A stretch of 49,612 bases of DNA from JBLNBN01 sp050260015 (GTDB lineage: Bacteria; Bacteroidota; Ignavibacteria; Kapaibacteriales; UBA2268). A program made the translations under genes and the position numbers. Location: NCBI GenBank assembly GCA_050260015.1, contig JBLNBN010000002.1, forward strand, positions 1 to 49,612, in the 5' to 3' direction. A model generated the notes under the pieces. The model was not told the DNA's origin and did not search any database. It saw nothing but the letters and a program-made list of their open reading frames with translations. How positions within the stretch are numbered: the first letter of the stretch is position 1; the number at the start of each line of letters is the position of its first letter. Below are positions 26,058 through 34,324 of this stretch, in pieces.

Positions 26058-27692
26058 TTAATTTGCTATTAGCTTGCGTACCGCCGTTCCGTTCTTCGTC
26101 GTTATCCTAAGGACGTAGACGCCCGGAGCGCCGAAAACAACCCGTGGAATTTCATAATTCCCGTTCGTCTTGCCCCCCACTTCTGAATAAACGGATAAGC
26201 CAAATAAATCGTATATTTCTACTCGGGAATCGTTTACCGATTTTACTATTAACCTTTCGCTAAAGGGATTTGGGTAGACATCAAGAGGCTGTAAGTCGCC
26301 CCCGGCTGCTGAGAGAGTTCCGCCCCACTGGTATCGCAGCTTTAGCGGGGCGTCTACCCCGCTAAAGCTCAATTCTATCGTCGACGAGCCGCTCCCGGAA
26401 ACGTTGGTTGGCGGGTCTATATCAAAGACTACGAACCCCCTGGCGGGAATTGAAAAGTTTGAAGGCTCGAAAATTGGCGAAGCAGTAGCGTCGATTGCTT
26501 CTACGCTCCATGAAAGAAGCTGCGCCTCCGCGGCAGACGAATTATAAACGACAAAGCTCGTTTTGGATGAGCCCGAGCTACCCTTAGAAACTTTGATTAA
26601 CGTATCGGATAACTGCAATACGGGCTCATTGGGGGGCGTTTTGCCGGAAAGGCTATAAATCCTTCGCAATAGCTCCGGGTGATCGATAAAGGGGTTCGTT
26701 TTGCCCTGCGCGGACTCTATTGCCAAATTCCTATCTCTCTCGATATCGTCGGGCGGATCGAATTCGGAATACTTTCGAAGATCAATTTCCTGGCCGGTTA
26801 AATAATCAGATTTGTTACCATAGCGAAGCGCAAAGTAGAACATACCGCGCGCAATGTCTCCCTTGCGTTCGTCGCGGACTTCAAAAACTTGCTTGCCGGC
26901 GGAATCGCGACCAAATTTTGAGCCGCCCGAATTATATGTAATCGAGCTAGCCGCATACCCGAAAGGATAATTTGCCCGAACGGAATTGGCTTGCTCGTCC
27001 GTTGGTCGAATATGGAACAGGTCGCTCTTTTCAGGCTCGTTTTCGGCGCCGAGGCTCTGGGGCCAGGTATGCTCGGTATTAAAATGCGTCGTCGTTACGT
27101 CGGGTATACCTGAAGCCTGGATTCTTCTGCCCGTATATACGCATTCCACTTCGCCGCCTGCGTTGTCTATTTGCGAAAACATCAACGTCCTGGCGTCTTT
27201 GTAAGAGAGGGAAGTATGCCCCTCGACAAATTTCTTTAGCTCGTCGATCAATTGAGAATCGTAAGCGTCGGGCGAAAGAGAGCTGTATTTGTCGCCGTAC
27301 GCGCCAGTAAATTTTATCTCTTTTAAAATTGAAAAGATATGCCCGTTGGAACTAAAATTTAGCGCCAAAACATAAGGAGCGTTAATGGCATGCGGAGTTT
27401 CGAACTCAATGGAGTAGGGGATCCTCCCGGGTTGTAGTAATTGCCCGCGCTGTAGGTTCGTCCTGAACTCAATAGGCAGAACGCCGAGGGATTGAACGCC
27501 GAGAAACGTCAGCCCCTGCGCGCCTTCGCCTACCGTTAGCGTGTCGAACGCATAATTGGTAGTTTCCCCGGCGGCGATAGTCCCCAGGTCGAAAGTTGTT
27601 ACGGTCCATTGAATGTCTATCGGAGCTTTTGGCTCAAAAGCAAAAAGCTTGCCCACGAAGAGTAAGCAAGCTAAAAGCGTATATCTTTTCAT
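26058..27692 (-). CDS. Secreted endonuclease I with type IX sorting domain
   Basis: A 544-residue extracellular nuclease. A signal peptide (MKRYTLLACLLFVGKLFA) is followed by an Ig-like domain of about 120 residues. The endonuclease I (EndA/NucM) domain comes next: YTGRRIQ, NTEHTWPQS carrying the catalytic His of the beta-beta-alpha metal fold, KSDLFHIRPTDEQANSVRANYPFG and RGDIARGMFYFALRYG-type sequence. Then comes a second Ig-like domain and a T9SS type A C-terminal domain (DVYPNPFSERLIVKS, then VYVLRITTKNGTAVRKLI). It likely degrades external DNA for nutrients. I chose the ATG at 27690-27692 (GGAACG upstream). It lies 59 bp after atpG on the same strand. Confidence 0.92.
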   Translation of the reverse strand: MKRYTLLACLLFVGKLFAFEPKAPIDIQWTVTTFDLGTIAAGETTNYAFDTLTVGEGAQGLTFLGVQSLGVLPIEFRTNLQRGQLLQPGRIPYSIEFETPHAINAPYVLALNFSSNGHIFSILKEIKFTGAYGDKYSSLSPDAYDSQLIDELKKFVEGHTSLSYKDARTLMFSQIDNAGGEVECVYTGRRIQASGIPDVTTTHFNTEHTWPQSLGAENEPEKSDLFHIRPTDEQANSVRANYPFGYAASSITYNSGGSKFGRDSAGKQVFEVRDERKGDIARGMFYFALRYGNKSDYLTGQEIDLRKYSEFDPPDDIERDRNLAIESAQGKTNPFIDHPELLRRIYSLSGKTPPNEPVLQLSDTLIKVSKGSSGSSKTSFVVYNSSAAEAQLLSWSVEAIDATASPIFEPSNFSIPARGFVVFDIDPPTNVSGSGSSTIELSFSGVDAPLKLRYQWGGTLSAAGGDLQPLDVYPNPFSERLIVKSVNDSRVEIYDLFGLSVYSEVGGKTNGNYEIPRVVFGAPGVYVLRITTKNGTAVRKLIAN

Positions 27693-27751
27693 ATTCGTTC
27701 CATTCTTGTTCTGATATAGCAAGGAGACGAATACGTACCTATAATCATTAT

Positions 27752-28633
27752 TTAAGCGCTTCGGAGGGATTCCGCGCCGGAAACTATCTCGAGCATTTCT
27801 TTAGTGATTGCGGCCTGCCTTGCGTTGTTGTAAGCCATTTCCAAATGCTTGATTAAATCGTTCGCGTTCGTAGTGGCATTGTCCATCGCCATCATCTTTG
27901 CGGCCTGCTCGGCGGCGTTGCTTTCCAGGAGAGTTCTCCAGAGCTGGATATCTGTAAACTTAGGCAATAGGGCGTCAAGTATCTCCTTTTGGCTCGGCTC
28001 GAAGATGTAATTCGCCTTAAACTTCCCGGCGTCCGGCTTTGCGACGAGAGGCAGCAAATTAATCCCGGTCGGAATTTGACGGAGGATGTTAACAAATGCG
28101 TTAAAGTAGAGGATCACCTGGTCGAATTGTCCATGAACGAACTCATCCTTGACCGAATCCACTATGCGCTTAGCCTGCGAGAATTCAAGCTGGTGGAATA
28201 CGCCGGGGTACTCAGCATGAATTGGGTACTTTTCTTTCTTAAAGAAGGAGCATGCCTTTCTGCCGACCGTAATTAGTTGCACGTTTGCGTTCGGATGAGC
28301 CGCTTTAAGATCATTATTAATGTAGGCGATGGCCGAGCGGAACAGATTAGTGTTAAAACTGCCGCAGAGCCCCCGATCGCTGCCGATAACTACCAGGGCT
28401 ATATTATTAACCGCTTCAGGCTTGCGCATTAAGGGATGGGTATAGTCCTCGCTAACTGAGCTCAACAGGTTGCCCAATATTTCCTCAAGCTTTAAAACGT
28501 ATGGACGAGCCGACTCGATTGCGTTTTGCGCGCGTTTCATCTTAGCTGCCGCGACCATTTTCATGGCTGAAGTAATTTTTGCAGTGCTGCGCACGCCTGC
28601 TATTCTTGCCCTGATATCTCTTAAAGTTGGCAT
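27752..28633 (-). CDS. atpG: ATP synthase F1 gamma subunit
   Basis: A 293-residue central-stalk subunit. The N-terminal helix PTLRDIRARIAGVRSTAKIT with MKMVAAAKMKRAQNA and the C-terminal helix LIKHLEMAYNNARQAAITKEMLEIVSGAESL form the rotating coiled coil. The middle Rossmann-like part includes VVIGSDRGLCGSFNTNL. It transmits rotation of the c-ring to the alpha/beta catalytic sites. The gene comes 16 bp after hldD instead of directly after atpA, which is unusual. The beta and epsilon genes are not in the window. Confidence 0.97.
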   Translation of the reverse strand: MPTLRDIRARIAGVRSTAKITSAMKMVAAAKMKRAQNAIESARPYVLKLEEILGNLLSSVSEDYTHPLMRKPEAVNNIALVVIGSDRGLCGSFNTNLFRSAIAYINNDLKAAHPNANVQLITVGRKACSFFKKEKYPIHAEYPGVFHQLEFSQAKRIVDSVKDEFVHGQFDQVILYFNAFVNILRQIPTGINLLPLVAKPDAGKFKANYIFEPSQKEILDALLPKFTDIQLWRTLLESNAAEQAAKMMAMDNATTNANDLIKHLEMAYNNARQAAITKEMLEIVSGAESLRSA

Positions 28634-28649
28634 TCTATATACGCTCCTC

Positions 28650-29615
28650 TTAGTAATGCATATTATTGGTCGAGAGGTGATTGCGGACGTAATCGCCGGT
28701 CGATTCCTCTAACGTCATAAATTTGTAATCGCCGATAGCGGATTTAAGCTTATCCGTGTCGGCCTGCGTGAAGTATTGATACTGCTTTTTCAGCCTTTCG
28801 GGCATCTCGATGAATTCAATATCGGGCTCGAGATCCATAGCGCGGAATATCCCGCTCGCCAGGTCTTTCCAGGAGCGCGCATTACCGGTCCCGACGTTAT
28901 AAATTCCCGCGGCTTCCGGGGAAGTGAAGAAGGAATAAAGCGTCTCGATCGCGTCCTTTACGTAAATGAAATCGCGAAGCTGCTCGCCGTCGGCATAGCG
29001 TTCGTCGTAGGATTTAAAGAGCTTAACCTTTCCAGTTTCCAATATTTGATTATAAGCCTTGAAAGCCATGCTGGACATAACGCCCTTATGGTATTCATTA
29101 GGGCCGAATACGTTAAAGAACTTCAACCCGGTAAATTTCTTGTCGACCCCGTTATCAATTGCCCAGAGATCGAAAAGGTGCTTGGTTAAACCATAGCAAT
29201 TTAGGGGTTTTAGGTCGTCGAACCTTTCGTCGCTATAGCCTAATTCTCCCGCGCCGTAGGTCGCCGCGCTCGAAGCGTAAATCAATTTTACATTCCAGCG
29301 CAGAGCATACTCGGCCAGCTCTATGCTATAGTTTAAATTATTATCAAACAAATAGTCGGCGTTAGTTTCGAGCGTGGAGGAGCATGCTCCTAAATGCACG
29401 ATTGATTCGATCGTGCCGTTGTACGCGCCCTCGGCGAGCTTTTTCCGAAATACGTCTTTATGGATAAACCCGTTAAAACGTTTTCCTACTAAATTCTTCC
29501 ATTTATTGGATTCGCCGAGACGGTCTACGACGAGAATATTATTATAGCCAACGTCGTTTAATTTTTTTAGGAAGCAGGATCCGATGAATCCCGCTCCCCC
29601 TGTCAAAACTATCAT
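28650..29615 (-). CDS. hldD: ADP-L-glycero-D-manno-heptose 6-epimerase
   Basis: A 321-residue short-chain-dehydrogenase-like epimerase that makes the heptose donor for the LPS inner core. The Rossmann motif is TGGAGFIGS (residues 5-13). HldD-specific blocks are HLGACSSTLET, YASSAATYGAG (Ser116), CYGLTKHLFD (Tyr141, Lys145), FNVFGPNEYHKGVMSSMAF and YFTQADTDKLK. Length and motifs fit HldD well. Its ATG overlaps the atpA stop by 4 bp (ATGA), so it is translationally coupled to the alpha subunit; atpG follows after 16 bp. No other heptose gene lies in the window. Confidence 0.94.
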   Translation of the reverse strand: MIVLTGGAGFIGSCFLKKLNDVGYNNILVVDRLGESNKWKNLVGKRFNGFIHKDVFRKKLAEGAYNGTIESIVHLGACSSTLETNADYLFDNNLNYSIELAEYALRWNVKLIYASSAATYGAGELGYSDERFDDLKPLNCYGLTKHLFDLWAIDNGVDKKFTGLKFFNVFGPNEYHKGVMSSMAFKAYNQILETGKVKLFKSYDERYADGEQLRDFIYVKDAIETLYSFFTSPEAAGIYNVGTGNARSWKDLASGIFRAMDLEPDIEFIEMPERLKKQYQYFTQADTDKLKSAIGDYKFMTLEESTGDYVRNHLSTNNMHY

Positions 29616-31174
29616 GCCCTTTTCGCAATTGTTTTTGAGAATAAGCCCGTAAAGGCTCTTATCGCTTCGTCGAGACCATTTTTAACGTTTTCGGAGAATT
29701 CGCGTTTCGTTGCGATCTCGTCGAGCAACGGTCTATGATTGACGTCCATATACTCGTAGAATTCTTTTTGGAATCTTTGAAGCGCGTTTACTGGAATACT
29801 ATCCAACGCCCCGCTCGTTGCCGAGTATATCAGAGCGATCTGCCTCTCGACCGGAACGGGCTGGAATTGCGGCTGCTTTAAGATTTCAGTCAAGGTTCTG
29901 CCGCGGTTTAGCTTTTGCATGGTGGACGCGTCAAGATCCGATCCGAACTTAGCGAACGCTTCAAGCTCGCGGAACATTGCAAGCTCGAGCTTTAGCGGGC
30001 CGGCGATCTTTTTCATCGCTTTAATTTGCGCGTTGCCGCCTACGCGCGAGACAGAAATACCGACGTTTAATGCGGGACGAATGCCTGCGTTGAAAATCGA
30101 TGATTCAAGGTAAATCTGCCCGTCAGTAATCGAGATAACGTTCGTCGGGATATACGCGGATACGTCGCCGGCCTGAGTTTCAATTACGGGCAGAGCCGTT
30201 AGGGAGCCGCCGCCAAAAGCGTCGGAGAACTTAGCGGCGCGCTCGAGCAACCTGCTGTGAAGGTAAAAGATATCGCCCGGGTACGCTTCTCGGCCCGGGG
30301 GTCTGCGGAGCAGAAGAGATACTTGCCTGTAGGCAGCGGCTTGCTTCGAAAGATCGTCGTAAATAATAAGAGAGTGCATGCCGTTGTCGCGGAAGTATTC
30401 TCCCATGGAGCATCCGCAATATGGAGCGATAAACTGAAGGGGAGCGGGGTCCGCCGCGTTCGCCGCTACGACTATCGTGTAGTCCATCGCGCCGTATTCC
30501 TCAAGGTAGGAGACTACGTTGGCCACGGTCGAGCCCTTCTGACCGATCGCTACATAGATGCAGAAAACGGGTTGGATGCCGCGCGCTTTCGCTTCTTCGG
30601 TATGCGTGTACTTTTGATTGATAATCGTATCGAGAGCGATAATAGTTTTACCGGTTTGGCGGTCGCCGATGATCAATTCGCGTTGGCCGCGGCCGATGGG
30701 TATCAGCGCGTCGATCGCTTTAATGCCGGTTTGTAGCGGCTCCTTAACGCCCTGGCGCTCAATTACGCCGGGAGCTTTGCGCTCGATAGGCAGGAATTCC
30801 GTTTGGCCGAGAGGGCCTTTTGCGTCCATGGGCGCTCCCAATGGATTGACGACTCTGCCAAGGAGGGCTTTGCCGACGGGAACCGACGCGATTTTGCCCG
30901 TGCGGCGCACCTGGTCGCCTTCCTTTACGAGGCTGTCCTCGCCGAAAAGCATTACGCCGACGTTGTCTTCCTCAAGGTTCAGGACCATTCCTATAACGCC
31001 GTTGGGGAATTCAACGAGCTCGCTCATCATTACTTTTGTAAGGCCGTAGACGCGAGCCACGCCGTCGCCAATTTGAAGCACTGTTCCGACTTCGTATATA
31101 TCCGCTTCGTTTTCAAAACCGGAGAGCTGTTTCCGTAAAATTGCCGAAATTTCTTCCGGACGTACATCAGCCAT
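29612..31174 (-). CDS. atpA: ATP synthase F1 alpha subunit
   Basis: A 520-residue F1 subunit. Walker A is GDRQTGKT (residues 170-177), with IALDTIINQ following. VAIGQKGSTVANV, IIYDDLSKQAAAYRQVSLLLRRPPGREAYPGD and SVSRVGGNAQIKAMK are canonical. Alpha forms the hexamer with beta and holds non-catalytic nucleotides. The gene comes 52 bp after atpH and overlaps hldD by 4 bp. Confidence 0.98.
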   Translation of the reverse strand: MADVRPEEISAILRKQLSGFENEADIYEVGTVLQIGDGVARVYGLTKVMMSELVEFPNGVIGMVLNLEEDNVGVMLFGEDSLVKEGDQVRRTGKIASVPVGKALLGRVVNPLGAPMDAKGPLGQTEFLPIERKAPGVIERQGVKEPLQTGIKAIDALIPIGRGQRELIIGDRQTGKTIIALDTIINQKYTHTEEAKARGIQPVFCIYVAIGQKGSTVANVVSYLEEYGAMDYTIVVAANAADPAPLQFIAPYCGCSMGEYFRDNGMHSLIIYDDLSKQAAAYRQVSLLLRRPPGREAYPGDIFYLHSRLLERAAKFSDAFGGGSLTALPVIETQAGDVSAYIPTNVISITDGQIYLESSIFNAGIRPALNVGISVSRVGGNAQIKAMKKIAGPLKLELAMFRELEAFAKFGSDLDASTMQKLNRGRTLTEILKQPQFQPVPVERQIALIYSATSGALDSIPVNALQRFQKEFYEYMDVNHRPLLDEIATKREFSENVKNGLDEAIRAFTGLFSKTIAKRA

Positions 31175-31226
31175 AACTTTCCCTTTGTATTTTTGTTTTT
31201 TGATTTTACTAGTTCATTAGCGCCGT

Positions 31227-31769
31227 TTAGACGCCTTCGGTCAATCGTTCGCGCAGGGCGTCGAGCTTTCCCGCGAGCGACGCGTCGAACATCCAATCGT
31301 CCACCTGGATCTTCGTGCCGCCGATAATGCCCGGATCTATTTTATAGCTGGGCAATATCGTTTTACCAAAACTTTGGGATAGCTTCGAAATAATATTCGC
31401 CTGCGCTTCGCCGGAGATCTCGCGCGCCGTAGTTATCGTTACCGGTAAGATGTTGTTTTCAACGCGGTATTGCGCGATAAACTCGTAAAGAACGCTCCGT
31501 AGCAGGGATTCTCTTCCTTTATCAGTCAGCAATACGATAAAATTCAGGGTTAGCTCCGAAATTCTATCCTTAAAAGATTCGGTTAAGACGCGCTTTTTCT
31601 TATAGGTATTAATAACCGGGCTTGACAGCATAACCTGCAAATCGGGGTTAGCGGCGAGCGTTTTTTGTAAAAACTCCACGTCGGCGAGCGTTTCTTTTTC
31701 CGAGTTTGTCTGCCGCGCTACGTCAAGCAGGGCGTGAGCATACCGCGAGGAAACTTTATATTCAGTCAT
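31227..31769 (-). CDS. atpH: ATP synthase F1 delta subunit
   Basis: A 180-residue peripheral-stalk protein (OSCP/delta). The N-terminal six-helix domain starts VSSRYAHALLDVARQTNSEK. The C-terminal part contains ITTAREISGEAQANIISKLS and the conserved DPGIIGGTKIQVDDWMFDASLAGKLD-type ending. It links the top of the alpha/beta hexamer to the b subunit. It lies 8 bp after atpF. Confidence 0.95.
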   Translation of the reverse strand: MTEYKVSSRYAHALLDVARQTNSEKETLADVEFLQKTLAANPDLQVMLSSPVINTYKKKRVLTESFKDRISELTLNFIVLLTDKGRESLLRSVLYEFIAQYRVENNILPVTITTAREISGEAQANIISKLSQSFGKTILPSYKIDPGIIGGTKIQVDDWMFDASLAGKLDALRERLTEGV

Positions 31770-31777
31770 ATCGATTC

Positions 31778-32272
31778 CTAATTCTTTGGAATTTTAGCGA
31801 TATAAGATTTAATCAACTCTTCGTCCTTACTTGGATCAATCTTTTCGTTGAGCAGCTTTTCGGTCGCTTTGACTACAAGGTCGGCGACTTCGCCGCGCAA
31901 TTCTTTAATAGCGGCGTCCTTACTGCGTTCAATTTCGCGAGCGGCTTCGTCGATTTTTTCGCGTTTAACCTTTTCGGCCTCATCCGCCGCAAGCCTGATC
32001 TGCGCCTGCGCTTGATCCCTGCCTTTGGCCAAAGCTGAAAGAACTTCTTGCTGAGCGGCGTCGAATTTCGCTTGACTCTCGGCAAGAAGGTCCATCGCCT
32101 TTTTATTTGCTTCCTCGGCCGACTCGATAGTAGCGCGAATGCGTTCTTCGCGCGCCGCGAGCGACTTTTGGATAGGCTTTAGCGCGAACTTTGCGATAAG
32201 CAGTAAGAATATCAGAAAGTTGATAATAGTCCAGATCATTAATCCGGGCGAAACATTTATAAGGCTGTCCAT
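31778..32272 (-). CDS. atpF: ATP synthase F0 b subunit
   Basis: A 164-residue peripheral-stalk subunit. One N-terminal membrane helix (LMIWTIINFLIFLLLIAKFA) is followed by a long charged helix (KPIQKSLAAREERIRATIES onward) that forms the dimeric stalk. The start (MDSLINVSPGL) is typical of the Bacteroidota/Chlorobiota lineage. The 118-bp gap from atpE contains a hairpin at 32321-32346. Only one b-type gene is present, so the stalk is likely a homodimer. Confidence 0.95.
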   Translation of the reverse strand: MDSLINVSPGLMIWTIINFLIFLLLIAKFALKPIQKSLAAREERIRATIESAEEANKKAMDLLAESQAKFDAAQQEVLSALAKGRDQAQAQIRLAADEAEKVKREKIDEAAREIERSKDAAIKELRGEVADLVVKATEKLLNEKIDPSKDEELIKSYIAKIPKN

Positions 32273-32320
32273 AATATTTGCCTATAATTAAGTATTTTCA
32301 ATTCATTATCGAATCCATGA

Positions 32321-32346
32321 GCTGCCGCAGCGAGCGCCGCGGCAGC
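32321..32346 (-). promoter_or_regulatory. Intercistronic hairpin between atpE and atpF
   Basis: GCTGCCGC at 32321-32328 pairs perfectly with GCGGCAGC at 32339-32346 around a 10-nt loop. No T-run follows on the minus strand, so it is not a standard terminator. It lies after the atpE stop and could stabilise or partly process the mRNA to give more c subunit than b. Confidence 0.5.
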
Positions 32347-32390
32347 CGTACGGTAATAGCTGTTGCGCTGGATCGCGCGCCAGCTTACGA

Positions 32391-32618
32391 TTACTTGGTC
32401 GTCAAAAGGAAGCAAATAACGGCGGCAAAGAGAGCGACGCCCTCGATGAGAGCCGCGGCGATGATCATTGTCGTGCGAAGAGCTCCGGCGGCTTCAGGCT
32501 GACGACCGCTGGCTTCGAGAGCCGCAGCCGCAAGTTTGCCGATACCGAATCCAGTTCCGAAAACCGTAAAACCAGCGCCGATGCCGGCTGCCAAATAAGC
32601 AAGTGATGATGCGTCCAT
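32391..32618 (-). CDS. atpE: ATP synthase F0 c subunit
   Basis: A 75-residue hairpin of two membrane helices. The first is Gly-rich (AAGIGAGFTVFGTGFGIGKL), the polar loop is RQP (residues 39-41), and the ion-binding carboxylate is E59 in AALIEGVALFA. E59 is followed by Gly-Val instead of the Ser/Thr of sodium-binding rings, which favours proton coupling. A good ribosome binding site (AAGGA, 6 nt before the ATG) fits the need for many copies per complex. Confidence 0.97.
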   Translation of the reverse strand: MDASSLAYLAAGIGAGFTVFGTGFGIGKLAAAALEASGRQPEAAGALRTTMIIAAALIEGVALFAAVICFLLTTK

Positions 32619-32694
32619 GTTGTTCCTTAGAGTGATTAATATTGGAAAAATTCGTTTATTATTTCTGTTTTATCTTGAAATTCTATTAAATTAC

Positions 32695-33753
32695 TTAATG
32701 AGACGCCGCATGCCCGCCATGGTCGCCGGCGGCAAGCCCTACGAATACGGCGGTCAAAATGGTAAATACGTAAGCCTGGATGAAGCAAACCAATAGCTCC
32801 AGGGCGTATATGAACAGCGAGAAACCGGTCGTAATCGGGGCCACTGCCACTGTCTTAAAGAAAAATATCAGGCCGAGAAGCGAGAGCAAAATGATGTGCC
32901 CCGCAGTCATATTCGCGAAAAGACGCACGGTGAGAGCGAACGGCTTTACGAACATAGATATTATCTCGATCGGGACCATAATAGGGAAGAGCCACCAGGG
33001 CGCGCCGCCTAACAGGTGCTTCAAATAATTTACAATTCCGTTCTGCATTATCGACGTGGCGTTGATTACGATGAAAGCGATAATCGCCAGGCCGCCAGTA
33101 ACGGCTAGGTTGCTCGTGGGGGAGTGCCCGCCCGGGACGAGCCCCAGCAAGTTCATTACGAGTATAAAAAAGAAGAGGCCTACGAAGTACGGGAACAGGC
33201 TGTTCGTTAATTTAGCGCTGTTCAGGTTCGGCGCGACGATCTCCTCCTTTACGTAGAGAATAAGCGTTTCCATTAAGTTCTGGAGACCGGTTGGAGCGGT
33301 TGTTTCTCCGCGCTTCTTATACTTCCTCGCGGTAAAGAAAAACGCAACGAAAAGAATTATCATTGCGATCCATTGGAACAAGACGAGAGAAGTAACGGAT
33401 AAGTCGAGCGCCGGGGCCTGGCGGTCGCTTGTGCGAACGACCTTATGATGAGCTTCCGTAAAAAGGCCGGCCTGCTCCATCGAGTGTTTGTTTATATAGA
33501 AATGAAAACCGTCGTCTACGAATATTTTAGGCAGTTCAAGATGGAATGCGTCGAAAAAGCTGTAAGCGGCGTGGTCGCCTGTATTTTCCGCAACGAGCTT
33601 TGAAAAAACGTTCTCTTCAGCAGCTTCAGGCTTATGTTCGCCTTCCAGAACTTGCGCGGTGTCTTGATTCCCAACCTGGCTGTGCGTTTGCGTAAGCGCT
33701 AAGTCGTTATATGCTTTGGACGAAATTACATTCTGAGTAAAGCTTCGAGACAT
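32695..33753 (-). CDS. atpB: ATP synthase F0 a subunit with long N-terminal extension
   Basis: A 352-residue integral membrane subunit. The essential arginine is R277 in FVKPFALTVRLFANMTAGH, the proton half-channel is in the same helix bundle, and about six helices run from residue 118 on. The first 115 residues are hydrophilic (SRSFTQNVISSKAYNDLALT and onward) and include a histidine-rich stretch. Longer a subunits occur in the Bacteroidota lineage, but this extension shows no recognisable domain or signal peptide. The C-terminus is also His-rich (GDHGGHAASH). It comes one base after the small membrane protein gene. Confidence 0.96.
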   Translation of the reverse strand: MSRSFTQNVISSKAYNDLALTQTHSQVGNQDTAQVLEGEHKPEAAEENVFSKLVAENTGDHAAYSFFDAFHLELPKIFVDDGFHFYINKHSMEQAGLFTEAHHKVVRTSDRQAPALDLSVTSLVLFQWIAMIILFVAFFFTARKYKKRGETTAPTGLQNLMETLILYVKEEIVAPNLNSAKLTNSLFPYFVGLFFFILVMNLLGLVPGGHSPTSNLAVTGGLAIIAFIVINATSIMQNGIVNYLKHLLGGAPWWLFPIMVPIEIISMFVKPFALTVRLFANMTAGHIILLSLLGLIFFFKTVAVAPITTGFSLFIYALELLVCFIQAYVFTILTAVFVGLAAGDHGGHAASH

Positions 33754-33754
33754 A

Positions 33755-34069
33755 TCATTTCCTTTGTTTTGGAACGTTCTGATGCAAATTTAATAAATTT
33801 GAGCGATAATTAAGAAAAAAAATTTCGACAAGGGTAAAAATAAATCCGCTTATGAAAAAACTTAGGACAAAAGCAATTTCGGGCAATTTTACAACTATAA
33901 TTAGGAAAATAACCAGGCAAATGGAGAGCGCAAACCGCGCCGCCATCGTTCCGAAAATAATTTTATTTGCCTTATGGAATTCGAACCTATCCGCCTTTAT
34001 GGCGATAACGATCGTCGACAGCGCGTTGACCAGGCTAATAGCCACTCCGATCAGGATAGCGTTTAGCAT
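33755..34069 (-). CDS. Small membrane protein of the ATP synthase cluster (AtpI/AtpR-like)
   Basis: A 104-residue protein with about three hydrophobic helices (AILIGVAISLVNALSTIVIA, IIFGTMAARFALSICLVIFL, IAFVLSFFISGFIFTLVEIF) and a basic C-terminal tail. Its place directly between atpZ and atpB, with 0-1 bp spacing, matches the position of AtpI-type assembly factors, which help build the c-ring. The sequence alone does not prove this. The start ATG at 34067-34069 follows directly from the atpZ stop. Confidence 0.7.
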   Translation of the reverse strand: MLNAILIGVAISLVNALSTIVIAIKADRFEFHKANKIIFGTMAARFALSICLVIFLIIVVKLPEIAFVLSFFISGFIFTLVEIFFLNYRSNLLNLHQNVPKQRK

Positions 34070-34324
34070 TTACTTGCCGTTCCGTTTGTTCGACTGCTCC
34101 TGCTTTTCATTCCGATAAATCGTACGGAAAAATCCGTAAAATCCAATAACAATACCCGAGAGAGAGCACACCAACGCCCATGTAGGCGAAGAATTGTTTC
34201 TCCCGTCGAGCCAAACGCCGAGGAACGCGCCCCCGATAATCGGGATCACGAGCTGCAAACCTAAATTTAAGTAAGGGCCGGCTTGCCGCATTGACTTATT
34301 AAAGTCTTCCTCTTCTTTTTTCAT
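34070..34324 (-). CDS. atpZ: AtpZ/ATPase gene 1 family protein
   Basis: An 84-residue protein with two membrane helices (LQLVIPIIGGAFLGVWLDGR and WALVCSLSGIVIGFYGFFRT), typical of AtpZ (ATP synthase gene 1). The conserved GxxLGxWLD and the following short loop are present. It is thought to help ATP synthase assembly or ion passage. It overlaps the upstream CBM9-like gene by 1 bp (TAATG) and abuts the next membrane protein gene. Confidence 0.82.
   Translation of the reverse strand: MKKEEEDFNKSMRQAGPYLNLGLQLVIPIIGGAFLGVWLDGRNNSSPTWALVCSLSGIVIGFYGFFRTIYRNEKQEQSNKRNGK

Noticed and set aside
32391..32618. Sodium-binding signature in the c subunit
   Set aside because: E59 is followed by Gly-Val instead of Ser/Thr, and the first helix lacks the Gln of sodium-type rings, so proton coupling is more likely.
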